Part shown: positions 1-5,205 of the stretch, one piece after another | Layout: every line of letters starts with the position of its first letter | Numbering within the stretch: position 1 is the stretch's first letter | DNA from: Nitrospiraceae bacterium | GTDB taxonomy: Bacteria > Nitrospirota > Nitrospiria > Nitrospirales > Nitrospiraceae | Assembly: GCA_025934615.1 (NCBI GenBank) | Contig: JAICXS010000186.1 | Location: 1-5,205 of the forward strand | Length of the DNA stretch: 5,205 nucleotides | Reading direction: 5' to 3' | Notes under the pieces: generated by a model | What the model was told of the DNA's origin: nothing | The model's database searches: none | The model's input: only the letters and a program-made list of their open reading frames with translations | Translations under genes and position numbers: made by a program

Positions 1-1764
1 GGCCTTGGCCTTGATCTTGGCGATATTGAGACCACCGCCGTCATCTTCCACCTCGATGACGACAGAACTACCGCGATGCGACGCGTTGATGTACACCGTC
101 CCTACGGCGGGCTTCCCCTGAGACAGACGTACGTCGGCCGGTTCAATACCGTGGTACACCGCATTACGCACCAAATGGATAAGGGGATCGACGAGCCGTT
201 CAACCACGTTGGTATCGACTTCGGTATGCTCGCCGGACGTAACAAGCGCGACCTGCTTCCCGGTCAGCTTGGCCATTTCTCGAACTGCGCGTTGGAAACG
301 AACGAACGGCGTGCCGATGGGCACCATTCGGGCTCGCGCAATTTCGTCTCGCATGCCGAGCGAGAGGCGCTGCAGCAATCCCATGTCTTCACGGGCCTTT
401 CGAATAGACCCGTTGAGCTGCGCCATCGATTCACCGACATCAGCCGACAGCTCCGCCAGCCGTCTCGCCAAGATATTGAAATCGTCGTACCGGTCGAATT
501 CGAGCGCGCCAAAATCGGTCAACCCCGGCAGATCAGCGAGCTGTGGTTGGCCTTGACTGGTCACCGTGCCTTGGTTAGGCGATGCGCTCGGCAAGGTAAA
601 CGCATGCTTTTCTTCAAACGTTCGAACAGCTTCCAGCATGCGGCCCTTAAACATCAACACCTGATCCGACAACTGCTCTAAAGCTGCCAGTCGTTGCTCG
701 AGACGGCCTCGACTGATCACCAGTTCGCCGACGAGATTGAGCAGACGCTCGAGCCGGCCTCGGCTCACCCGAATGACGGCATTATCCTTTTCATCACCAG
801 GCTTCGAGTCACTCTCTTTTCTTGCCTCCGACTCCCGATGAGGCTCAGTCTCGGCGTGGGCGTTGGGGTCGGCGGCATGAATGGGATTCGGGCTCGTCTC
901 ATCCAAGGATTGTGGCAATACACTCGAACGGAGCTGCGTCAGCCGACGGATGACATCCGCAAATTCATGTCGCGTGTGCTCCACGCTGCGCGAGTCACGC
1001 CGCATCAGCAATTTGACCACATCGACCACACGAAAGATGACGTCCGTCAGTTCGGGCGTTACTTTCGTTCGACCTTCACGGACCGCGCCGACAAAATCCT
1101 CCACGTGATGGATAAGATCGCCGATTGACTTGAATCCGACGGTATGTGCCGAGCCCTTTAAGGTATGCGCGGTTCGGAAGAGTTGCTGAAGGATATCGAC
1201 ATCGTCTGGATACTTCTCAAGTCGAAGTAAGGCCGCTTCAATGGTCTCAAGATACTCTTGCGCTTCCGGCGAGAAGTACGAGGCCACCTCGGAATCCAAA
1301 TTTGGGACGAGATATTCTTCCGAAAGGACCACGGAAGATTCGTCTGCCGGTGCGTCGACAAGCACATCAGCATTAAGCGGAATCGTCGGGAATCGCGCCG
1401 TCCAATCTTGATAGCATGTCGGCGCTTCGCTTCCATATTCCTTAATATGTTGAACTTGCGTCCGAATGGTCGCCACAAGGTCTCGCAGCATGGCGACTGT
1501 TTCTGGCCAGCGAAGCTGGGCCGTATCGTGTATTTTTTCCACCAGCGTTTCGAGAATTTCGGTCAGCCCCGACAATCCCCTATAGCCATAGAGCGAGGAT
1601 GTGCCTTTCAGTGTATGGGCGACGATATACTGATCATTGATCGCGTCAGGCGTCGGCATTTCCTGATCTGGCGGATGGAGCGCCGACCACAGCCGAGTGA
1701 GGCTATCTTCCGCTTCCGAGAGAAAAATGCTGACCAATCCTTCCCGGTCGAACTCTGCGCTCAT
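1..1764 (-). CDS. cheA: CheA/ChpA-type chemotaxis histidine kinase, partial (C-terminus beyond left edge)
   Basis: Cytoplasmic histidine kinase of a chemosensory complex; it autophosphorylates and feeds phosphoryl groups to a CheY-like regulator. I read the frame triplet by triplet: 588 codons with no stop from ATG at 1764 to base 1. Visible parts: a first Hpt domain at about residues 1-108 with His50 in HTLKGTS; a second at about 162-256 with His200 in HTLKGSAH; a charged, Pro/Asp/Glu-rich linker at about 285-327; a long helical dimerisation region at about 328-500 opening with RLLNLVGELV and containing FDRYDDFNIL, as in ChpA kinases; then the start of the ATPase domain with the N box (Asn534, NAVYHGIE) and G1 box (DDGGG, 574-578). 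The rest of the ATPase, the CheW-like domain and any receiver lie outside. The start follows AAGAGGGACCG; an ATG 20 bases upstream is out of frame and soon stops. It lies 47 nt after the MCP gene. Two Hpt domains and the dimerisation style favour a Pil-Chp kinase over flagellar CheA. Confidence 0.93.
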   Translation of the reverse strand, partial: MSAEFDREGLVSIFLSEAEDSLTRLWSALHPPDQEMPTPDAINDQYIVAHTLKGTSSLYGYRGLSGLTEILETLVEKIHDTAQLRWPETVAMLRDLVATIRTQVQHIKEYGSEAPTCYQDWTARFPTIPLNADVLVDAPADESSVVLSEEYLVPNLDSEVASYFSPEAQEYLETIEAALLRLEKYPDDVDILQQLFRTAHTLKGSAHTVGFKSIGDLIHHVEDFVGAVREGRTKVTPELTDVIFRVVDVVKLLMRRDSRSVEHTRHEFADVIRRLTQLRSSVLPQSLDETSPNPIHAADPNAHAETEPHRESEARKESDSKPGDEKDNAVIRVSRGRLERLLNLVGELVISRGRLEQRLAALEQLSDQVLMFKGRMLEAVRTFEEKHAFTLPSASPNQGTVTSQGQPQLADLPGLTDFGALEFDRYDDFNILARRLAELSADVGESMAQLNGSIRKAREDMGLLQRLSLGMRDEIARARMVPIGTPFVRFQRAVREMAKLTGKQVALVTSGEHTEVDTNVVERLVDPLIHLVRNAVYHGIEPADVRLSQGKPAVGTVYINASHRGSSVVIEVEDDGGGLNIAKIKAKA

Positions 1765-1775
1765 CGGTCCCTCTT
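1765..1775 (-). promoter_or_regulatory. Ribosome binding site of the CheA-like gene
   Basis: On the minus strand AAGAGGGACCG immediately precedes the ATG at 1764; the AGAGGG core is a Shine-Dalgarno-like match about 4 bases from the start. It supports the chosen start, because the nearby upstream ATG at 1784 is out of frame with the kinase and terminates within eight codons. Confidence 0.6.
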
Positions 1776-1811
1776 CCTCACCATGTGGCGAGCGGATTTC
1801 GCGTCCCCAGA

Positions 1812-3686
1812 TTACGCGACTTTGAACTGCGACACGGACCCGGCCAATGATTCGGCGAGCTTGGCCATTTCTTCTACGGTGACCCGAGCGGAGTCGGTGG
1901 CTTTTTGTGTGGCAACGGCACCGCCGGTAAAGTCTTTGATCGTCGCGCCCACCGTTTCAGTGTTGACCGATTGTTCGGTGGCGGATTTGGAAATGATTTG
2001 CGCCAGCTCTGACGATCGCTGAGCGATTTCAGAAATGTCTTTAAACACATCGCCGGTTCGCAGGGCTGAGGCCGATCCGGCTTCCACCGCCTGCGTTTCC
2101 TGTTCCATCGCGACAACGGCATCTTGCGTTTCCTGCTGAATCACTTTGACGAGATCAGCGATTTCACGCGTTGCCTGCGTCGAATTTTCAGCGAGTTTTC
2201 GAACCTGGTCGGCGACAACGGCAAACCGGGCGCCCGCTTCACCGGCGCCGGCCGCCTCGATGGCGGCGTTCAGAGCCAGAAGGTTCGTTTGAGAAGCGAT
2301 TTCACGGATCGTCGACACGATTTGCGAAATTTCCAACGAGCGATCGCCTAATCCTTTGACTTGCTTCGACATGCGTTGCACGGCGGCTCGGATATTCTGC
2401 ATGTCCTGCACGGTTTCTTGCACCGCAAGACGTCCTCGCTCGGTGGCCGTCAACACCTGCTTCGCGCTGTCTGAGGAAGCGCCAGCCGTCTGGGCCACCT
2501 GCCGCATCGACATGGCCAGGTTTTCAACCGAGCTGAGCGCGCGCACCGATTCTTCGGCTTGGTGCTTCGCCGTGCCGGACATCTGGCCCGATGTATCGCG
2601 CAAATTACTCGCCGATGAGTTCACTCGCTCAGCCGCCTCTTTCACTTGGCGTAACAGTTTGCCGAACCGGTCCAACATCAAGTTGAAGGCGTCGGCCAAG
2701 TTGCCGAACATGTCCTCGGTGACCGTCCCTCGCTTCGTGAGGTCTCCCTTGCCGACGTCCGACACCAAGGCCAAGAATTGCATCAACTGCCGCTGCATCT
2801 GGTCGCGTTCCCCTTCCGTCTGGACCAGGGTGGTAATACGGTCAAGCATCGAATTAAACGCCGTGGCCATCTGACCCAGCTCGTCGTGCGTCGTCAATTT
2901 GGCGCGTGCTTGCAAGTGTCCGGATGCCGCTTGCGTCGCCACGTCGGCAATGTGAATGACGCCATGGGAGAAGTACCGCGCCATCACGAATCCGATGCCC
3001 AATCCGAGAGCCACGGCGACGGCGCCGCCGAGGAGAAGCAGCAGGGTACCGTTTTTCGCCAAACCTTGGGAGTCATCATTCAAGTCTTTCGCAATGTCAC
3101 GCATCGTGGCGACCTGTTCGCCGTGGCGCCCAATCAGCTTTTCAAAGGTCGGCGTCAAGTTGGTCGTCAACGCCAAAACGCCGAGAGCACGCATTTCTTT
3201 TCCCTGCTCGGCTGTCATCTGGCCTGTTTCAAAACTATCGGTAAATGCGCTTAAGGCCGCCTCCGACTCCTGAAAGTAAGCTGCCAGAGCAGGCTTCAAG
3301 AGGCCAAGGTCCTTGCTCTCATCGCGGCCGGACCGCGAAACCCGCGAGGCCGTGACTTCATAGTCGGAGACATTCTTCAGAATCGCTTGTTTGAGAGGAG
3401 CCAGACGAGCCACCTCTTTTTGAAAGTCGTCCTTACGGTTTGTCTTCGCAATGTCCAGCAGCAATTCGTGATGCTGCGTCAGACTGGTCCCCATCGACGA
3501 GAACTCCGACAAGGGAATGGTGTAGTCGACATACACTGTTTGAGACTGAGAACTGAGCTGCCGGAGCGTCACGATACCGATGACGGTCATGGTCAAGATG
3601 ATGACGCTGACAACGCCGAACCCCACCATGAGCTTCGATTGCGTCTTGAGATCTTGAAACCACTCCTGAAAACCTAACTTGACCAT
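1812..3686 (-). CDS. Methyl-accepting chemotaxis protein, membrane-bound, HAMP plus signalling domain
   Basis: Transmembrane chemoreceptor of 624 residues that controls the kinase through CheW. In order: a short cytoplasmic start; TM1 at about 19-41; a mainly helical periplasmic region at about 42-213, compatible with a four-helix-bundle (4HB_MCP) sensor; TM2 at about 214-236, rich in Leu, Gly and Ala; a HAMP unit at about 237-289 containing DELGQMATAFNSML; a second HAMP-like unit at about 303-353 containing GDLTKRG and NLADAFNLML; and a long coiled-coil signalling domain to the C-terminus. The hairpin tip is at about 462-500, with REIASQTNLLALNAAIEAAG followed by an AGEAGARFAVVADQVRKLAE stretch. 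There is no CheR-tethering NWETF-type pentapeptide; the protein ends QFKVA. A strong GGGAGG Shine-Dalgarno element precedes the ATG. The gene lies between the CheW and CheA genes, so it occupies the PilJ position of a Pil-Chp cluster, but the hairpin looks more like a general MCP than PilJ of Pseudomonas. Its ligand cannot be deduced. Confidence 0.96.
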   Translation of the reverse strand: MVKLGFQEWFQDLKTQSKLMVGFGVVSVIILTMTVIGIVTLRQLSSQSQTVYVDYTIPLSEFSSMGTSLTQHHELLLDIAKTNRKDDFQKEVARLAPLKQAILKNVSDYEVTASRVSRSGRDESKDLGLLKPALAAYFQESEAALSAFTDSFETGQMTAEQGKEMRALGVLALTTNLTPTFEKLIGRHGEQVATMRDIAKDLNDDSQGLAKNGTLLLLLGGAVAVALGLGIGFVMARYFSHGVIHIADVATQAASGHLQARAKLTTHDELGQMATAFNSMLDRITTLVQTEGERDQMQRQLMQFLALVSDVGKGDLTKRGTVTEDMFGNLADAFNLMLDRFGKLLRQVKEAAERVNSSASNLRDTSGQMSGTAKHQAEESVRALSSVENLAMSMRQVAQTAGASSDSAKQVLTATERGRLAVQETVQDMQNIRAAVQRMSKQVKGLGDRSLEISQIVSTIREIASQTNLLALNAAIEAAGAGEAGARFAVVADQVRKLAENSTQATREIADLVKVIQQETQDAVVAMEQETQAVEAGSASALRTGDVFKDISEIAQRSSELAQIISKSATEQSVNTETVGATIKDFTGGAVATQKATDSARVTVEEMAKLAESLAGSVSQFKVA

Positions 3687-3692
3687 GTCAAT

Positions 3693-3698
3693 CCTCCC
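3693..3698 (-). promoter_or_regulatory. Strong ribosome binding site of the MCP gene
   Basis: GGGAGG on the minus strand lies six bases before the ATG at 3686, the best Shine-Dalgarno match in the window. It fixes the receptor start and suggests independent, efficient translation despite the 82-nt gap after the CheW gene. Confidence 0.75.
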
Positions 3699-3768
3699 TT
3701 TTCGCCCGCCCTATCTATGAAGGTTCCACGCTCGCCATTCTTCACCATTCCCTGAACGTACGCATCTT

Positions 3769-4293
3769 TCACGCATCCGTCTCCGTGGACAGCGCATATA
3801 CCCCGCGGCCTTCGACCTGTTCGAAGACCGTGGGGATTTCAAGTACTCCGCCCATACGTTCTTCAATGCACAACACCGCAGTGACAAAAGGCCTAACGGT
3901 TCCCTGCGCATGTTGGACGGCCGGAAGAAGCTGGTCGCGTTGGATGGTTCGGATCTCGGGGACGCGCTCAACCAACACGGCCAAAAGCTGCGCCCCATGT
4001 CGAACAACGACAGCATACGGAAGCGCCGATCCTGTCATCGATAGACCAAGCATGGAGCGCAGATCCACGAGCGGGATAACGAGACCTCGTAAGTTTGCGA
4101 CGCCGACCAGCACATCCGGCATCCCAGGCACAGGAGTGATCGAGTCGACTTCGAAGACTTCGCTCACACTGTGCAGATCGATCGCAAACAACTCCTTCCC
4201 TAAACTGATTACGCACACCCGCACGAGCGTTTCGGCGGAGGATGCCCCTTTAACGGAATCCGACCGTTGGACGGAGGACGCTAGAGTTTCCAT
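3769..4293 (-). CDS. cheW: CheW-type chemotaxis coupling protein (PilI-like)
   Basis: Cytoplasmic adaptor of 174 residues that links the chemoreceptor hairpin to the CheA kinase. After a poorly conserved N-terminal extension (about residues 1-20, Ser-rich), a single CheW domain spans about 22-160. The conserved core GVANLRGLVIPLVDLR is at 64-79, preceded by LFAIDLHSVSEVFEV, which resembles the usual YALPILSVQEI-type first strand and helix, and by a PVPGMPD turn. Length and single-domain layout fit CheW/PilI. It starts 24 nt after the response-regulator stop, and the MCP gene follows 82 nt downstream. Only a weak purine-rich stretch (CAAGAAAG) precedes its ATG, so translation may depend partly on coupling from the upstream regulator gene. 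The position between a PilH-like regulator and an MCP matches pilI, although the sequence alone does not separate PilI from other CheW proteins. Confidence 0.93.
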   Translation of the reverse strand: METLASSVQRSDSVKGASSAETLVRVCVISLGKELFAIDLHSVSEVFEVDSITPVPGMPDVLVGVANLRGLVIPLVDLRSMLGLSMTGSALPYAVVVRHGAQLLAVLVERVPEIRTIQRDQLLPAVQHAQGTVRPFVTAVLCIEERMGGVLEIPTVFEQVEGRGVYALSTETDA

Positions 4294-4317
4294 GAGAGCG
4301 CGCTTTCTTGCCGGTAA

Positions 4318-4680
4318 TTAATTGAGCACTTTCTTCACGGTCGCCACCAAATCTTCGCCTTTAAACGGTTTGACGAGATACGCATTGGCGCCTTGTTGTT
4401 GTCCCCAGAATTTATCGCTCTCCTGTCCTTTTGACGTGCACAAGACCACGGGAATGCTTTTGAAGCGGTCATCGGCCTTCAGGTCCCGGCAGGCTTGAAA
4501 TCCATTCCGACCAGGCATCACCACATCCAAGACAATCGCATCAGGACGTTCGATGAGCAGTTTTTCTTCCAACTTCTCGGTGCTGGGATAGCTCACGACA
4601 GTATGGCTTGCGCCCTTCAGCACGCTCTCGATCAACTGCAACTCGGCATAAGAATCATCGACGATTACGATCTTGCTCAT
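4318..4680 (-). CDS. pilH: Single-domain response regulator, PilH/CheY-like
   Basis: Stand-alone receiver protein of 120 residues, the expected phosphoryl acceptor from the CheA-like kinase in the same cluster. All receiver residues are present: acidic pair Asp8-Asp9 (IVDDS), phosphoacceptor Asp52 (VLDVVMPG), Thr82 in VVLCTSK, and Lys104 in YLVKPF. The segment after Thr82 (KGQESDKFWGQQQGANAYLV) has the DKxWGxxQGAxxYL pattern typical of PilH, more than CheY of flagellar systems; this is recall of the family and not a search. There is no output domain, so it acts through protein contacts, in Pil-Chp systems on pilus motor control. It begins with ATG after a GAGGGGG ribosome binding site and is the first intact gene of the minus-strand cluster. 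A truncated relative lies just upstream at 4775-4936. Symbol certainty is moderate; receiver identity is firm. Confidence 0.93.
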   Translation of the reverse strand: MSKIVIVDDSYAELQLIESVLKGASHTVVSYPSTEKLEEKLLIERPDAIVLDVVMPGRNGFQACRDLKADDRFKSIPVVLCTSKGQESDKFWGQQQGANAYLVKPFKGEDLVATVKKVLN

Positions 4681-4694
4681 TGCTTCCCCCTCTT
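4679..4694. repeat. Leader repeat, copy 1 (with copy 2 at 4934-4950)
   Basis: The ribosome binding site and start-codon region of the intact regulator (CATTGCTTCCCCCTCTT, plus strand) recurs before the truncated copy as CATTGCTTCCCTCTCTT. The similarity continues into both coding regions but fades beyond the T/A-rich end of the leader. It marks how far the paralogous unit extends upstream. Confidence 0.55.
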
Positions 4695-4774
4695 AAACAT
4701 GAATAGTGACAACCGACAATGTACCGCTAAGTTAAACCGCCTCAGTGAACCGGGCTCTGGAGTCCGTAGCACCT
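4681..4774 (-). other. Gap between response-regulator remnant and intact regulator gene
   Basis: These 94 bases separate the remnant's stop codon from the intact regulator start. Apart from the ribosome binding site I see no clear sigma-70 promoter pair, hairpin terminator or receiver-like coding sequence in any frame. AT-rich stretches such as TTGTCGGTTGTCACTATTCATG on the minus strand could hold an operon promoter, but the match is too weak to place one. Confidence 0.4.
4686..4692 (-). promoter_or_regulatory. Ribosome binding site of the response-regulator gene
   Basis: GAGGGGG on the minus strand lies five bases before the ATG at 4680. The surrounding AAGAGGGGGAAGCAATGAGC is nearly repeated before the decayed copy (AGAGAGGGAAGCAATGAGC), showing that the leader was part of the shared ancestral unit. 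Confidence 0.65.
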
Positions 4775-4936
4775 TCAGCACTCATCCAGGATCATGGCAT
4801 CGGGACGCTCGAGTCGGACTTTCTGTTCCAATTTTTCAGTGTTGGAATCACTCACGATAATATGGGTGACATCCTTCAGTAGGCCTTTGATGAGCTGCAA
4901 GTCGGCATCGGAGCCGTCGACTACTATCTTGCTCAT
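4775..4936 (-). pseudogene. Truncated response-regulator copy (receiver N-terminal half)
   Basis: A 53-codon ATG frame encodes the first half of a receiver closely related to the intact regulator next to it. By eye about 31 of 51 aligned residues agree, including the MSKIV start, the LQLI helix, the TEKLE segment, ERPDA and the LD before the break. It has one fewer residue in the first strand, and the second member of the acidic pair is Gly (VDGS where the intact gene has VDDS). The frame stops after LDEC, directly past the Asp equivalent to the phosphoacceptor, so beta 4, beta 5, the Thr/Ser and the Lys are missing. The bases after the stop do not resume receiver sequence in other frames, so this is a truncation and not a single frameshift. 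It keeps a good leader (AGAGAGGGAAGCA before ATG) and could still be translated as a short peptide. It occupies the place where pilG precedes pilH in Pil-Chp operons, so it may be a decayed pilG-like gene or a tandem duplicate. Confidence 0.75.
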
Positions 4937-4961
4937 TGCTTCCCTCTCTTTAAAAAAAGAA

Positions 4962-5205
4962 CCGGTGGAGTATTCGCCACCCGGCCTCGAGACGACGACC
5001 GGAGGAGGAACGCTTAAGATCGCAGTGGTGAGTGCCACGGGCGCGGCAGTACCGGGTGCGAGCGTGCGCATACTTAACGGCAGCACCACGCCTTCTATCG
5101 ACGTGACTACGTTCTCTGATTCGGCGGGCATCGTGTTCCTCGGCGGCGCGCCGACCTCGACGCAATACCAGGTATTCGTGAGCAAGGCAGGCTACTCGAG
5201 CGCAC
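4962..5205 (+). CDS. Partial carboxypeptidase-regulatory-like (beta-sandwich) surface protein fragment, no clear start
   Basis: An open plus-strand frame (codons in phase with 5001) runs off the right edge. It reads as a Gly/Thr linker (YSPPGLETTTGGG) followed by a beta-sandwich repeat: TLKIAVVSATGAAVPGASVRI, then a variable Ser/Thr loop, then DSAGIVFLGGAP and YQVFVSKAGYSSA. The pattern V..A.G..VPGA.V, D..G.V.F and Y.V.V.K.GY is typical of carboxypeptidase-regulatory-like or CnaB-like domains of secreted proteins. From memory, this linker and domain style resembles pilin-like or surface proteins of Patescibacteria. The fragment enters the domain abruptly: the only in-frame ATG (4890) lies inside the oppositely oriented regulator remnant, and a GTG at 4965 has no good ribosome binding site. 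It therefore looks like the interior of a longer protein joined here by rearrangement or assembly error. Coding status is likely; exact start and host are uncertain. Confidence 0.6.

Noticed and set aside
76..681. Plus-strand open frame of 201 codons
   Set aside because: Antisense shadow of the kinase, which has clear N-box and G1 motifs in the minus frame; the plus translation is Arg/His-rich without recognisable structure.
1258..2022. Long plus-strand open frame of 254 codons
   Set aside because: It spans the end of the MCP gene, the gap and the start of the kinase gene on the opposite strand. Its translation shows no recognisable domain, whereas the minus-strand frames contain clear HTLKG and MCP motifs.
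2356..2874. Plus-strand frames opposite the MCP gene
   Set aside because: They are antisense to a well-conserved receptor signalling domain and have Cys/Arg/Ser-rich translations typical of shadow frames.
3687..3768. Possible small gene or terminator between the CheW and MCP genes
   Set aside because: No stable hairpin with a T-run and no conserved frame was seen; only the MCP ribosome binding site is supported.
3785..4321. Plus-strand open frame of 178 codons opposite CheW
   Set aside because: It mirrors the CheW gene, whose NLRG...DLR core is unmistakable; the plus translation is low-complexity Ser/Thr/Arg.
4722..4785. Short minus-strand frame starting at an ATGA overlap near the end of the remnant (MSAEGATDS...)
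   Set aside because: It has only 17 codons with no similarity to the missing receiver half, so it is not a frameshifted continuation of the regulator.
4775..5185. Minus-strand frame of 136 codons extending the regulator remnant upstream through the junction
   Set aside because: The added N-terminal part is antisense to the beta-sandwich coding frame and resembles no receiver extension; the internal ATG at 4936 has the ribosome binding site and the MSKIV start shared with the intact regulator.

Overview
The window is dominated by one chemosensory gene cluster, all on the minus strand and read from right to left: a decayed response-regulator copy (4775-4936), an intact single-domain response regulator (4318-4680), a CheW-type adaptor (3769-4293), a membrane methyl-accepting chemotaxis protein (1812-3686), and a CheA/ChpA-type histidine kinase (from 1764 running off the left edge). 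The four main genes are closely packed (gaps of 24, 82 and 47 nt), have Shine-Dalgarno-like sequences before at least three starts, and show no terminator between them, so they are probably one operon. The order regulator, CheW, MCP, CheA with N-terminal Hpt domains matches the Pil-Chp (pilH-pilI-pilJ-chpA) arrangement that controls type IV pilus twitching and surface sensing. This is not the classical flagellar che order.

How the genes work together (inference from family knowledge): the MCP senses a signal through a helical periplasmic domain and passes it through one or two HAMP units to its cytoplasmic hairpin. CheW couples that hairpin to the kinase. The kinase phosphorylates its own Hpt histidines (His50 and His200), and the phosphoryl group moves to Asp52 of the PilH-like regulator. 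No CheR, CheB or flagellar gene is visible.

The right end is different. Beyond the start codon of the decayed regulator copy, from about 4955-4965 to the end, the plus strand encodes part of a beta-sandwich (carboxypeptidase-regulatory-like) domain with no convincing start codon. From memory its style resembles surface or pilin-like proteins of Patescibacteria/CPR genomes. The change of strand, gene type and style at one point suggests either a recombination or insertion junction or a chimeric metagenome contig.

The organism is a moderately GC-rich Gram-negative-type bacterium. The combination of a ChpA-like kinase with this MCP style suggests a Nitrospirota-like or proteobacterial/deltaproteobacterial host, but this is a weak inference. 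Nothing resembling tRNA, rRNA, CRISPR, IS elements or an origin was seen.
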